From Phocoena phocoena (lineage: Eukaryota; Chordata; Mammalia; Artiodactyla; Phocoenidae): 64,000 nt of DNA. Below, in pieces: positions 46,350 to 58,309 of this stretch; the stretch's first letter is position 1; each line of letters begins with the position of its first letter. The stretch lies in assembly GCF_963924675.1 (NCBI RefSeq), contig NC_089222.1, forward strand, positions 6,640,501 to 6,704,500, written 5' to 3'. The notes beneath the pieces were generated by a model. The model made no database searches and was not told the DNA's origin. It saw nothing but the letters and a program-made list of their open reading frames with translations. A program made the position numbers and the translations under genes.

Positions 46350-46808
46350 AGGGAAGAGATGCAGAGACAAGGGAGAAGCAGTCAAGAAACAGTAGTGCAG
46401 CCTTGGGGCAGGGTCCTGGTTCCGCCTCAAGGGATACACATATCAATATCTTTGAGCTCTTCTGCAGAACTAAACCCCCAACAAATGAAGATGTTAACTA
46501 CTTGATGAAGCATTCTTCATTCCAGAGAGAAGGCCACAGTTTGATAACCTCAAGAACCAGAGAAGCTCATCAGGAGACCACCTGAAGCCAGATTAAAGGA
46601 GTCCACACACCCTGATTCTTCCTTATCAGCAACCCCACCCTTGAACCATTGCTATAAAACTCCTCACCAGATTCCCCCGGGTTGGGACACACAGTTTTGA
46701 GGGCATGAGTGCTTGGCAAAGCAATAATGCTATTCTTTTCTACTTCACCCAAAACTCTATCTCTGAGATTTGATTCAACACCTGTGCACAGAGGCTGAGT
46801 TTTTGGCA
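46350..46808 (+). mobile_element. solo-type LTR copy 1 (5' truncated or divergent)
   Basis: Shares long stretches with 48815-49288: 'gcagccttggggcagggtcc', 'ggttccgcctcaagggata', 'tttgagctcttctgcagaac', 'cttgatgaagcattctt' and gctataaaac. Its terminal ggca is followed by tcag, as in copy 2. TATA-like and poly(A)-like (aataatgc in place of aataaagc) elements mark it as an endogenous-retrovirus-type LTR. No gag, pol or env frame is recognised beside it. Confidence 0.6.
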
Positions 46809-47938
46809 TCAGAGGCATGCCCTGTGGTCAGGGATAATGGCAACAATGGTTGTGACAGTGATTGCTCCGAATGGTTGTGACACTTTGAAGCTGGGGGTGC
46901 AGAGGGGGAATGCCCTGGGGATGGCGATAAGGAGAACATGTCCCCTGCCTCCACGCCTATGGGTACAAGGAAGGGGGAGGAGAAAACACCCACCACATGT
47001 GAGGGCACAGGGGAAGGGGCGCCCTCAGTGCCAAGACCATGAAGGGCAACGTTACAAAAGAGGTCTTCAGGAGCACCGAGTTTGGGGGTTGCCACTAGAC
47101 TCCAGGGTATGGACAAGTGGAGGTCTCAGAGGGGCCAGCTTTTTTCTAGAATGGGACTTCCTTGTACTCTGCTGAGGGGCACCCTTGGGGCCTTTGGAAA
47201 GGGATTATTCCTCCACATGTGTAGATTTGCCCTTGGCGTCTGGCAGTGGAATAGAGGCGCCATCTTACTTGATGCACCTGGCTACTCTCTTGGCTCTCTC
47301 CATTAGAGGCCCCAAGGTTGGTCAAGTTAGCATGGTGGGGAAGGGAAAGGAAATTCCTTTTACCTTGAAAAGTGATCCTTATGTTTAAGAAAGCTGGCAT
47401 CACTGGTAAATGGAAAGCAGAGTATGTGCATATGTATTTGTGTGTGTGGTGGGTTGAGACTGAAAGCCTCAAAGCCATTTAGGAGTTTGTTGCAGTGTTT
47501 CAGGAGACAAATAGAGACTGAATTAATTCACTGCCAGTAGAGGCTGAGAGAATATGATGGATTCAAGAAATAAATTAATCCTGATTGAGTAAAGAAAACT
47601 CTATTTGTTCAGAGTAGATAAAGGCAGCTAACAGGTTTTATGTATTTAGACAACAGTAAAATCCATGTTTTCAAGAGCTTTTATATTTGCAAACCTGAAT
47701 AATTTTCATATGCACTGTTTTCATTTCCTTCTGCATGAAATTTGCACACTGGATACCCACGTGCATAGATGTTTCTCAAAATCAGAGTTTTATTTAATAG
47801 AATTTTGCAAGGGTGTCCAAATTATTGAGAAATCTTTTCCTCTAATCCGTACTTTTCTATTACTTAAAATAACATTGTTTCCTGGTGGTTGAAACCAAGC
47901 AAATATGAAGATGTCACAGACTGTAGAAACTATAGGTT
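46809..47938. other. sequence between the two LTR copies, unassigned
   Basis: GC-richer, purine-rich sequence (46.8-47.3 kb) with short ORFs in both strands, then AT-rich sequence. I cannot recognise retroviral protein domains, so I do not call it internal provirus sequence. Confidence 0.4.
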
Positions 47939-47952
47939 GAAATACGGGGAGG

Positions 47953-48147
47953 AGAGCTTCCCCGGTGGCGCAGTGGTTGGGGGTCCGCCTGCTGATGCAG
48001 GGGACACGGGTTCGTGCCCCGGTCCGGGAAGATCCCACATGCCGCGGAGCGGCTGGGCCCGTGAGCCATGGCCGCGGAGCCTGCGCGTCCGGAGCCTGTG
48101 CCCCGCAATGGGAGAGGCCACAACAGTGAGAGGCCCGCGTACCGGAA
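47953..48147 (+). mobile_element. CHR-type SINE with 18-bp perfect target duplication
   Basis: Full-length body beginning gcttccccggtggcgcagtg, tail ggaaagaaaaaaaaaaaag. The duplication gaaatacggggaggagag is at 47939-47956 and 48167-48184. It retains many CpGs. Confidence 0.96.
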
Positions 48148-48369
48148 AGAAAAAAAAAAAAGAAAAGAAATACGGGGAGGAGAGTGATCTTCCACATAAA
48201 GAAGTAAGAAAGGAAGAGATGGTGAGCTCAGCTGGCCAAAGGGCTGTGCTGGGCCAGTAGGGGAGGTTCTCACGGGAGGACACCCAGCCTGAAGGGGCAG
48301 AGATCCTGTTCCATAACGTGGGCGTCCGATTCCTGCACTGATGCCTTGGAAGCCAGCATGGCCAGGGGA

Positions 48370-48680
48370 GAGAGGGCAGGATTACAGAGATCCATAGTGA
48401 TTTGCAAGAGGGAAGGGCATCCTAGGGCAGAGTGAACAGAGGTGCAAAGATGTGTAAGAACATAGCAAGTTCAGGGAGACAGTACTCGTCCATTGCCCTG
48501 GACAGTAGTGACAGTGTGGTAGGTGGTGGCAGAGAGGCCAGAAACGGTGGCAGGGCCTTTAAAAAAGGCCTCAAATGCTCCATCAATTGAAGTTTTGTAT
48601 AGCATCATCATCATATGTTATAGGGAATTATGGAAGGGTTTTAATTAGCAAAATGACATTCATATATGTCACTGTAGGTT
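48370..48680 (-). repeat. L2 LINE fragment (antisense)
   Basis: Diverged antisense L2: 'cagagtgaacagaggtgcaa', 'gtggtggcagagaggccaga' and 'gaagggttttaattagcaaa'. Confidence 0.5.
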
Positions 48681-48699
48681 TTTAAGATGGTAGTTATAA

Positions 48700-49288
48700 T
48701 GCCAAAAACTCAGCTTCTGTACCCTGGTGCTGAATCCAATCTTGGAGACAGAGCTTTGGGTGAAGTGGAAAAGAATTCATTGCTTTGCCAGGCAAAGGGT
48801 GGAACAGAGATTGGAGGGGATGCAGAGACAAGGGAGGAACAGTCAAGAAACACCAGTGCAGCCTTGGGGCAGGGTCCTGGTTCCGCCTCAAGGGATATAC
48901 ATAATATCTTTGAGCTCTTCTGCAGAACTAAAACCCCAACAAAGGGAGGATGTTAACTACTTGATGAAGCATTCTTTGTTCCAGAGACAAGGTCACAGTT
49001 TGATAACCTCAAGAACCAGAGAAGCTCATCAGGAGACCCCCTGAGACCAGATTATAGGAGCCCAGGCCCTGCACAAACCCTGATCCTTATCAGCAGCTCC
49101 GCCCTTGAACCATGGCTATAAAACCCCTCACCAAACTCCCCCGTGTTGGGACACACAGTGTTGAGGGCACGAACCTGCTGTGTCCCCCTTTGCCTGGGAA
49201 AGCAATAAAGCTGTTCTTTTCTCCTTCACCACAAACTCTGTCTCTGAGATTTGATCAGCACTGGTGCACAGAGGCTGCGTTTTCGGCA
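48700..49288 (+). mobile_element. LTR copy 2 (solo LTR)
   Basis: About 589 bp with LTR architecture. It starts tgccaaaaac and ends gttttcggca, an inverted terminal pair with TG...CA. A TATA-like gctataaaacccc lies near 49109 and a poly(A) signal aataaagctgttc near 49204. The final r-u5-like part is ctctgtctctgagatttgat. It is related to 46350-46808. No clear 4-6 bp target duplication and no coding sequence. Confidence 0.7.
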
Positions 49289-50319
49289 TCAGTATTTGGT
49301 CTATAATTCTATGTATTTTTTCATTCCCAGTGATACGGGAAAGGTAGAAAAATGGGTTTTACAGATGGAATTCCAGTCCCAGGGCTGTTGTCCATTTCTC
49401 GGAGTCTCAGTTCTCGCTCCCAGCTCTTGGAGGAGATGGGGATGGGTCTTGGAGATTGCTATTTATTTCCCTTTTAAGATCTTTGGAAATTCATATGTCC
49501 TTAAAGCTACATATAAACACCCAGATTACTTGGATGTGTTTTACAATTTGAAAAGGCAGAATGAATGAGGTTTTTTTTTTAAGGAAGATTTCTGTTCCTT
49601 TTCTCCATATGACAGCTACATATGATAGCATGTTGGTGGTGTATGGGCTCCGGGGCTGTCAGAACTGGATTACTGATAACAGAATTGTCCTATAATTACT
49701 GTTGTAAAAAAAAAAAAAAAGGTGTTGAAATGAGTTAGAGGTGAATTCTTTCCAAATATCCTAACCATTTCTCCCATCTTTCCAAATTTATTAATAGAAC
49801 ATAAGAAGCTATGAAATCGTTGTAGAGGAAGAGAATTATATATTTGATTTCTAGAAAAACTGGAGGAATGGGAAAGTTAGGCCCAGGAGGGTTCAGTTTC
49901 CCAAGGACAAAGGTCACATAGTTATGGTAGAGGACTGAATAGGGGAAAATCAGAGACGCTTTAGATTAGCAAGTACAATTTGAGCATTTTGGTTCATGAG
50001 GAATGAGTGAGTTTTAGGAGGACGTCTTAACATCAGGCTGTGAAAGAATTAAGCAGCCTTGCTCAGGGAGCAGTGAGTTTCTCCACCCTCCACGTGAGGC
50101 TAGATCGCTCCTTGGAGGAACTATCATAGAGGAGATGGTCAAGCATCGTGGTCCACAGACTTTCAGCGTCACTGCCGACACTGAGAGTCTGCAGAAATAG
50201 CACGATCCCTTCTTTACTCAGGCTGTTATTTAATAAGTCCTGCCACAAACGTTCCTGGGTGTAGGTAAAAATGCGGATCAAACTGGGAAAATGTAAGGAC
50301 TATGCAATGGCAATTCAAA
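49289..50319. other. unassigned intronic sequence
   Basis: An A-run at 49706-49720. No gene is recognised; short ORFs only. Confidence 0.4.
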
Positions 50320-50390
50320 AATCCCTGGTTGGGTAACTAAGATCCCACATCCTCCGTCGTGCAGCCCAAACAAAACAACCACCAAGAACA
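50320..50390 (+). mobile_element. partial CHR-type SINE (3' half)
   Basis: Only the part tccctggttgggtaactaag, then atcccacatcctccgtcgtg and cagcccaaacaaaac remains. The tRNA-like 5' half is missing. Confidence 0.7.
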
Positions 50391-50393
50391 AAA

Positions 50394-50876
50394 ATGCGAT
50401 GCCTATTACTCTCTGCCCGCCAATATGCACTGTGGGGCTGGAGATCCGATCATCAGACAATGGAAGCTCAGGACAAAGAGTCAGGAGATAGAAGATGGTC
50501 AAGGCATCTCCTAGGAACTCAAAAAAGGCATCCAGCTGGACCTTGTTGCTGGGCGGCACTCTGCAGGCATGAAAGACCTGTACTTGCCAAGCCTGGGGAC
50601 CAAAGAAAGAGCCTGGAGCCAGGGACAGAGACATCAATGGTCTCATGCAAGAGGGAGCTTACACGTCTGAAGCAAGGTCCTGGAGCGACAGCCCGCCGTG
50701 TGCGGTGGGCAATGGGGCAGGAGATTGCAACAGTCTTTGCTCCCTGGGGAAGGGGGGGTTACCAGTTACAGGGGGAATTGATGTCTGGTTGGCTCATCAG
50801 TTACCAAGGAAAGCAGCAGAGGGACACACCCCTCCCTGCCCCTTTGACAAGCTATCAAGTTGATATACTGATCTAA
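50394..50876 (+). other. 160-codon ORF, unassigned (possible LTR fragment)
   Basis: The longest + strand ORF outside L1 and the CpG island. The peptide has no recognised domain, is rich in R, W and Q, and competes with ORFs in other frames (50278-50646 minus, 50645-50863 plus). The nucleotide sequence has an LTR-like feel (ggcaatggggcaggagattg) but I cannot name it. I do not regard it as a gene. Confidence 0.3.
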
Positions 50877-50999
50877 AGAATAGAACCATCACTAGCTGGG
50901 GACAAGTATGTAGGTATTTACTGCTCGGCTCTAAGACACACATCTGTTTCACCAATCATTGGGTCTGGCAGACCCAATTTACTTTAAAAAAAAAAAGTA

Positions 51000-51060
51000 T
51001 TATTATCTATTTATCTTTATTTATTTTATTTATTTTATTATTTTTATTTCATTTATCCCT
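51000..51060. repeat. (TTTA)n-rich low-complexity sequence
   Basis: Stretches of tttattttatttatttta; probably the tail of the antisense LINE that follows. Confidence 0.7.
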
Positions 51061-51595
51061 TTAGTCTAGAGTTCTGTAGGTTTAGAAAATGCATGTAATC
51101 ATGTGACCACCACGACAATCAAAATATAGAGCTATTCTATTTTCTCCCCCAATGTCTCCATGCCTCTTAATAGGAAATGCCTACTTTCATGCCCAGATCC
51201 CGGAAGCACTCCTGGATTTCTGTCCCTGTAGTTTTGTCTTTCCTGGAATATCATATAAATGAAACAGTAGGGTATGTAGTCTTTTGAGACAGACTCCATT
51301 CACTCAGCCTAAAACCTTTGAGAGTCGTCCATGTGGTTTTGTGTATCAGTAACTTGCTCTGGTTTATTTATTTTTATTTAACTCTTATTTTACCTATAGT
51401 ATTGCATGTATGGGTGTGCTACAGTTTGTCAATCTAGTCACTTATTGAAGGACAGTTTTGTTTCCAGTTTTTGATGATTACAAACAACTCCACTGTATAC
51501 ATTCAGAAATAGTGGGAAAACACTTAGGAGTGGGAGAGCTGGGTCATATGGTAAGTGTATACTTAACTTTATAAGAAACTGGGAAAAAAATGTTT
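51061..51595 (-). mobile_element. old L1 3' region
   Basis: Antisense: 'gtagttttgtctttcctgga', 'atcatataaatgaaacagta', 'gtcacttattgaaggacagt' and 'gctgggtcatatggtaagtg', the conventional order in old L1 subfamilies. Diverged. Confidence 0.7.
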
Positions 51596-51721
51596 ACTTT
51601 AAAAATAATTATTTAAAAAATATGTACAGTAGTTTCTCCCATCCGTGAGTTTCGTTAAATTTCGTACGCGAAAGTTTTCGCTTTATACAACCTTGAGTTT
51701 TTATCGTGCAAGAGGCACTTC

Positions 51722-51940
51722 TTTTTTTTTTTTTTTTTTTTTTTTTTTGCGGTACGCGGGCCTCTCACTGCTGTGGCCTCTCCCGTTGCGGAGCACAGGC
51801 TCTGGACGCGCAGGCTCAGTGGCCATGGCTCACGGGCCCAGCCGCTCCGCGGCATGTGGGATCTTCCTGGACTGGGGCACGAACCCGTGTCCCCTGCATC
51901 GGCAGGCGGACTCTCAACCACTGTGCCACCAGGGAAGCCC
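51722..51940 (-). mobile_element. CHR-type SINE with target duplication
   Basis: T-run of about 27 (51722-51748) plus antisense body to ccaccagggaagccc. The duplication aagaggcacttct (51710-51722) / aagaggaacttct (51941-51953) has one mismatch. Confidence 0.94.
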
Positions 51941-51954
51941 AAGAGGAACTTCTG

Positions 51955-52825
51955 TTGAAAAAAAATTAGGAAATGAGAAACTGATGTTTTGGGAATAAAC
52001 AAAGAGGCTAAAGAAAGAGGTGAGATTTGTTTCAAGCAAGCCTAGGGAGGGGTGTAACAGTTGTCTACAGCCCCTGTAGACAGCCCCTGCTTCTTAGAGG
52101 ATGGTAAGTAAGCGTATGTGCATATTTTAAGAAATATGAAAGGAAGTATTGCGCCTGCAAGAGTTTTAATCACAGCTTTAATCCCAGTCTACGCATCTGG
52201 TCTCAAGTCTCTGACTATGGATTCTTCTACCACAGAAGCTTTAGAAACACACCTTGCCTTCTAGGAAAAATTGCTTTATAATGTGTACGTCCTGGTAAGG
52301 CCATTGTGATCAAATATTGCTCTGTGGGTGTTTGTGTATGTGCGTGTATGTGTGTGAGTGTAACACACTCCAGATGTTTTAATCCTTGGCTTAATTAAAC
52401 AGGTTGATTGTAAAAAGAACAAAAACCCAATAGGAGCTATTATCGACACAAATCAGTTAAAATTCTTAGACAGTTAAATGTATTTTTTTGGTCATAGCTG
52501 GTGATGAAATTTAAATGTTAGGATTGAAGGGACTCAGACCATACTCTAACAAAATAATTTTGAACATTTAATACCAAAAAAAGTCAATGAAAAAATTTTT
52601 TAAAATGAAAAGAAAAGGAAGGAGTAAAAGCATCTTTTTGATTCCAAGTAATGGAAAATAATAATATCAAATTTATTTCCCTACTCTGCGACTTGAGGTG
52701 AGCAATTTCTTAAAGAAAATTGGTAAAATATGAAGGTAGCTTAAATGCCCATGGGTGGGAGGAAGCTATGGGATTGGTTGGAACATTTAGGAATCCCAAA
52801 TTACAGGGGGAGGTGATCGTCGTCA
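51955..52825. other. unassigned intronic sequence
   Basis: A (TG)-rich stretch lies at 52326-52362. No gene is recognised. Confidence 0.4.
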
Positions 52826-52829
52826 AGAG

Positions 52830-53010
52830 CGATAGCATTAAGCCCGAGAAACCTGAGTTTCCCTAGGTTTCAATCCAATTTCTGCCATTTAGGAAGATGT
52901 GCCATCTTGGGTAAGTTATCGCTAGAGGAATAACTGCTTCCTCGTAGGGCTGTTGTAAGCTAATTACGTGAGCTTGCCAAGCTCTTAGCTCAGTACCTAG
53001 AACATGGTAG
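52830..53010 (+). repeat. MIR SINE
   Basis: Forward MIR: 'tttcaatccaatttctgcca', 'cttgggtaagttatcgctag', 'gctcttagctcagtacctag'. Confidence 0.7.
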
Positions 53011-53189
53011 TTTTCTGTTTCCTGCTGCTGCCCATGTCGCTAATAGTAACCAAGATTAACCCAAAGTGCCTTTGCTTTTGTTTTTTTTCCTTGTAATCAC
53101 CAATAATTTAAAGCTGATACTCTGGGGCTTTGGCCTCATATTAGAACTGGTCATGGAGTTTTGGAGCTTAGGCAAAGTCCAGCTGTTCC

Positions 53190-53290
53190 TTTGGCACATG
53201 TGGAAACTGAATCACAGAAGGGTTGTTACTTTCCAAGGTTCCATATGCGTTTAGCACCAGAGCCAGTGCTAAAACCCAGCTGTCTGTTCC
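53190..53290 (-). repeat. MIR fragment
   Basis: 'tggaaactgaatcacagaag' and 'agccagtgctaaaacccagc' in antisense order. Confidence 0.6.
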
Positions 53291-53294
53291 CAGC

Positions 53295-53800
53295 CCAGAG
53301 CTCCTCTACGTCACCATGAAATAGGTGAGTTTAGGTCATTTAAGTCCAGACACACACATGTATAATCCAACTTACTCATTTCTCATCTTTTAACATTTTA
53401 AAGAGCGGATCTGTCATCTTCTACAATTTGTGTTTTTTCCAGTCTCTGAGGGCTGATTAGGGACCAGGGATTACTAATTGGAAACATTAACTAAGACGCA
53501 GTTAAAGAGACCAGTATATTCTCAAATGATCTCACCTTCAGAAGAAATTTATAGCAGTACTCAGCTAGGCTTTGCCCTTTCCAAACGCTACTTTCCCAGG
53601 GGAGCCCATAGCAGGTTTTGCCCATATTAGCATACACTCCCCTAATCTGCAGCTTTCCCCCCCGCCCAGAGCATTTAGGGGATTAAATGTTTTCTATGTG
53701 TAGAGATCTTTCCCTTTCAAGATTTTAACAAAGAAGCACTTGTAGTGTCCTTAAGGTGGCATTATGATGGTGGTGGAGTCTTAAAGTTGATCTGCATTGA
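53295..53800. other. unassigned intronic sequence
   Basis: Nothing recognised. Confidence 0.4.
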
Positions 53801-53827
53801 TAATTGCTTCAATTTTTTTTTTTTTTT

Positions 53828-54019
53828 GCGGTACGTGAGCCTCTCGCTGTTGTCGCCTCTCCCGTTGCGGAGCACAGGCTCCCGACGCGCAGGCTCAGCG
53901 GCCATGGCTCACGGGCCCAGCCGCTCCACGGCACGTGGGATCTTACCGGACCGGGGCACGAACCCGTGTCCCCTGCATCGGCAGGCGGACTCTCAACCAC
54001 TGCGCCACCAGGGAAGCCC
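53828..54019 (-). mobile_element. CHR-type SINE with target duplication
   Basis: Antisense body (gcggtacgtgagcctctcgc to ccaccagggaagccc) behind a short T-run. Flanks aattgcttcaattt (53802-53815) and aaatgcttcaaattt (from 54019) are diverged target duplications. Confidence 0.93.
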
Positions 54020-54034
54020 AAATGCTTCAAATTT

Positions 54035-55555
54035 AAAGACTTCTTGTCTTTAAATCTCCTAACATTTCAGAATTAAATGGTACTTACTGCACCATGAAAT
54101 ATAAATGAAAGCTTGACTTCCTGCTATACCTGAGGACTGTAAAGAGCCCCACACCTGTGAGTAAGTCAAGCATTCCGAATTTTGTTTCATGTTGAATGTT
54201 TTAAGCGACTTTAATAAAGATGATGTGATTTGTGAGTCACATAATGAAGCCAATCTAAATAGGAGTTATTAAAAAGAATAATAACTATTTAACCAAGCAT
54301 GTCTCTCCCCCGGGAGACAACTCGCTCCATTTTTCTTTAAATAATAACAAACCCTCTTAGCAAGTAAGGCCCACTCAAGTTTGAATCACATTTGTGTTTT
54401 ATTATAGGAAAGTTACTGAAAGCCTTTGAACTTAAATGTTATCAAACTTTCCAAATTATCTCTGGATACATCTACACGTACTGAGGAATACAGGCTGAGG
54501 CAGCCACTTGAAGGAGGAGGGAAAAAAATAAACTGTCAGCTCTCTAAACCAGATTTTGTCTCTGGTGTTAGAATCTATGTTAATATCTATCATCTACCTA
54601 TCTACCTAGCTATCTATCTATCATCTACCTATTTAAATGCCCCTCCCCCAGAAGTGGAATTGCGGATGTGACCCTCTGTTACCCTAGCAATTTCCTTCAT
54701 GACACATGGTACGTGCAAAACAATAGGTTTCTGGGTATTGGCCATATTATAATTAACTCTGACATCTGAAAAGGTTCGAAACTGGAATAAACCCTACTGG
54801 TCCGTGATCACTTCTGATGATAAGATTATAAATCTAATATAGACATCCATTTGAAAACATGCCCCTCAAGCCCCAATATCTGCCTCCAGTCAAGGTGCCA
54901 ACAGTGGCTTAGAAAAGAGTCATAACGTTTTCCTTTGTATATTCTCAAGTCATAAATATGCTGTGACTCATGCAAAATGAATCCCTGGCCTCACTATAAT
55001 TTCTATGGAAAAATACACCTTCTTTGTAGGAATATGTGGTCTTTCACTGACCCCACTGTAAGAAGTTATAGGTGAGCTATCAGAAGTTGGCTGTCTTTAA
55101 AGGGATGGATTGTATGGTGTGTGGACTCTATATCTCGATCAAACTGTTGGGGAAAAAAAAAAAAAAAGGAAAAAAGCTGATTGCACGACAAGGAACTCTG
55201 TGATAAGTCAAAGTGTGATCGTGTAAGGTTGCATGGCCTTGTGGACATCTGTTCTGTTTTTGTCCTGTGGGGAAAGTAAGGTGATGTTTCAGTCACTGCT
55301 GGTCCTGTCACCACTGAGCAACTATTTTAATATGGGCAAGTCATGTGGAAGTGGGGTAGACCCTTGCAGGATGCGAAGCAGTGCATCAGAGGTTCTGCGG
55401 GGTGCAGGATGGTAAATTTCCCCTTCCCGCCTCCACCTCCGCCATCACTGGTGACTGAGCTCATCTGGGCACAGGTCCCAGGCTGAGGCTTTGGCAACCG
55501 GGACTTGGTGTGGGAGTGGCAGAAACTGAACCATTGAGTACTGCGTGGCGAGAAA
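54035..55555. other. unassigned intronic sequence
   Basis: Contains an atct-type microsatellite (about 54583-54633) and an A-run near 55153-55167. No gene is recognised. Confidence 0.45.
54583..54633. repeat. (ATCT)n microsatellite, imperfect
   Basis: Repeated atct/acct units (tatctatcatctacctatct). Probably length-variable. Confidence 0.8.
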
Positions 55556-55559
55556 CACA

Positions 55560-55800
55560 GGACAGTCTAGAGAGTCAAACCCAGTCATGTGAGTGGAAGA
55601 GCCAGGTCCGCATCTAGTGCAAAGGGTCTGGACCACAGGAGAGGTGCGATGGAGCAGGTGGATCTGGGGGGGGGATAGTAGACGGAGTGGGTTCTGCTTC
55701 CAGCTCTGCCCTTCCTCACAGGACCTCTGGCTAGTCTCCGATTCCCCCACCCTAATTTCCTCAGCTGTACAATGGAGATATTGGCAAAATGACTCCTGAC
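55560..55800 (+). repeat. MIR-like fragment
   Basis: Weak forward MIR resemblance near the right end ('tttcctcagctgtacaatgg'). The 133-codon minus ORF 55445-55846 over it has no domain. Confidence 0.45.
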
Positions 55801-56555
55801 TCTCATGTACTACGCCCCCCCTTGCCCACTTAGGAAGGAGAACCACATTACAAACAGATAGAAGGTTGTGGGATCCTGGAAATCACTGAGTGTTTAGCAC
55901 AGGAAAATTCTCTCTTGATTAATTTTCAAGTGAAGTTTTAATTAGTGGTTTGGTTTCATACTCTTTGTGTCTTCTAAGAGAGAACTTTAAAAAATATAAA
56001 TATAGGAGCCTTTGCTGTTCCTTTTTAATGTATATTAAGAAATTACTTTAGATGTCTTTAAGTTCCTGAGTCCAGATGCTGGTGTTCGTTAAAGTTTACC
56101 CTCTTTTATGGAGGCATTCTACAGGGCAGGGATGGGGGTAGAGTTCTCACACTGATAGCCCACTGGCTGCATCCCACTTGCAGACATTTCGCTTGGGTCC
56201 CACCATATTTTATATTTTAAATTCATTGCCACCTTTAAAATGGAGAAGTTTTAACATAGAAGAATCAAGAATTTTGGCTTTTCCTGAGATATGGGAAGCT
56301 CTGGCAGAACTGAGCCTGCATTCTCAAATGATAATACTGTCTGGGGCTGAGAACCAGCTGCCCCTTCTAGATGGCTCAGACTCTGAGGTAACCATGTTTA
56401 CTTCCACACTCTCTGGAAGACCTCTTCTTGGAAATGCGTGGACTGATCAGCACGCCACTGTAGTGGCCACTGTGGTCGGGTACTAGAATGAAGCCACTCT
56501 GCATTCAAATAAGCCCTTATTAAGTACCTACTCTGTCCCATACCATGTGAAAAAC
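55801..56555. other. unassigned intronic sequence
   Basis: A 102-codon ORF (56178-56486, +) has no recognisable domain or splice sites. No repeat is recognised. Confidence 0.4.
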
Positions 56556-56559
56556 ATGA

Positions 56560-56830
56560 GGTTATTTGTTCATTCATTAATGCAACAGATATTTATTGAG
56601 GGCTTTCTTTGTATCAGGGACTGTTCTAGGTACTAGGGATACTGTGATTAACAAGATATGATTTCATGGGTTATACTTTAGAGAAAGAAAAGAGTAACGA
56701 AGCAAATAAATACTATTAGATGTCGATAAAGACCATGAAATAAAATAAAGTAGGGAAAGAGGATCAAGAGTGAAGAGTGACACTTAGGAGGAAGACAGGT
56801 AAACCCAGTGATGACAGTAAGGTGAGCTCA
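56560..56830 (-). repeat. L2 LINE 3' end
   Basis: Antisense L2: 'gttcattcattaatgcaaca', 'gatatttattgagggctttc', 'gactgttctaggtactaggg', 'gtgattaacaagatatga'. Confidence 0.75.
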
Positions 56831-57046
56831 GGACTCTGCGGGAGGTACACAGTGTGTGCCAGGTACACATGAAGTCGGGCTCTTAATCCAGAGTCGAGGC
56901 TTTAGTGCTGGCTTTTAGTAGGAAATTGCACCTGAGTAGAATCTCATGGAAAAGAGGGGAATACTGATGTGTGACTGAGTAGGCAAACCAACCACAAACT
57001 GCATTTTAGAAGTTGTGCAACGTCACCTCAGAAATAAGAAAAGTTT

Positions 57047-57263
57047 GGGCTTCCCTGGTGGTGCAGTGGTTGAGAGTCCGCCTGCCGATGCAGGGGACGT
57101 GGGTTCATGCCCCGGTCCGGGAAGATCCCACATGCCGCGGAGCGGCTGGGCCCGTGAGCCATGGCCGCTGGGCCTGTGCGTCCGGAGCCTGTGCTCCGCA
57201 ACGGGAGAGGCCACAACAGTGAGAAGCCCGCGTACCACAAAAAAAAAAAAAAAAAAAAAAAAA
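57047..57263 (+). mobile_element. CHR-type SINE with perfect target duplication
   Basis: Body gggcttccctggtggtgcag to gcccgcgtaccac plus a long A tail. The duplication aataagaaaagtttgg is at 57033-57048 and 57264-57279. The A-tail of about 25 is uninterrupted, consistent with a fairly recent insertion. Confidence 0.95.
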
Positions 57264-57279
57264 AATAAGAAAAGTTTGG

Positions 57280-58290
57280 TCCCAGGGAACTTATGTGGGA
57301 TCAGAAATGCTAGGAAATGCTATTCTAATTTCCAAATACAGGCATTTGTCTTTTACAGCTGAGTATTGTTTTTATTTTAACTGCATATAGAGAAGGGGCA
57401 CACAGCTTCTTTTCAGTGTTTGTGGCTGGTAAGGGACCTCAGCAGGTAGAGTCATGGGAGAGCAGGTGTGGGCACCAATGACCGGTGGTACGGTATGCAG
57501 GGCACAGAGTCTGCAGGGAGTTTGGCATGTGCAGTGACCTGAAAGGCGCACCTTCGCAGCACGGGAGTGTATGGTTTAGGGAAGGAAGTGGTGCCAGTTG
57601 GCCACGCGGGAGTAGCGGTTAATTACTATGAAAGTGGCTGGGTTCATTTCAAGGCCAAAGATCAGAAAGAGGAGACGCCACAAATAACAAATTTAGCCAA
57701 GTCACCAGCCTTGATGTCAGCGTCATGGACCAACAGGAGAAAGAACTATCTACAGTGGTGTTTTTCATGCGAGGGTACACAGCATGAGCTACTTATATAA
57801 GGTTGCAATAACTGCTTTCTCATTTAAATAGTTTATTTGACACGTACTTAGTTACTGACAGTCAGGGATTCAACAAGAAACAGATGGCACACCAAAACTG
57901 TGTCCTTGAGAAGAATTTAACATGAGGACTATTTACAAAGGTTGGGTAAGATTTAAGGAAACCAACAAATCTGTGCAGTGCCCTGAACAAGGAGAAGAAT
58001 GGGCATCTTTGAACTGTGTGGAGAGTGGTGCCTCATAGGAGGTTTGATAGAAAGACACGGACCAGCAATGGAGACCCATCAGGGAATAGAACCCCCAAAC
58101 TTAAATTCATTCTGACGTCAGATCACTTGTTACTTCCCAGTGACCAAAGCCACCAGAAGCTACATGGCAAAGGAGTCCATGGATACAGTCCACATAGGTT
58201 AGTGTTTCAGGGCTTAGCAAAGCCTGGAGAGTGCTAAAGAGGACACTTGAGGGGCAAAGAGAAAACGTTCAGACCGGTTAAGATATTTTT
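57280..58290. other. unassigned intronic sequence, partly an old repeat
   Basis: 57850-58240 resembles the unnamed dispersed repeat at 19291-19745. ORFs of 73-77 codons are unsupported. Confidence 0.35.
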
Positions 58291-58309
58291 TCTTTAAATC
58301 TGAAGGATA

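Noticed and set aside
47889..48283. ORFs of 117-135 codons around the SINE
   Set aside because: The peptides (for example SPPADAGDTGSCPGPGRSHM) recur wherever this SINE occurs; they are SINE translations.
18591..57263. Recurring near-identical units resembling a dispersed array or CRISPR-like pattern
   Set aside because: They are interspersed SINEs on both strands at irregular spacing with individual target duplications, not an array.
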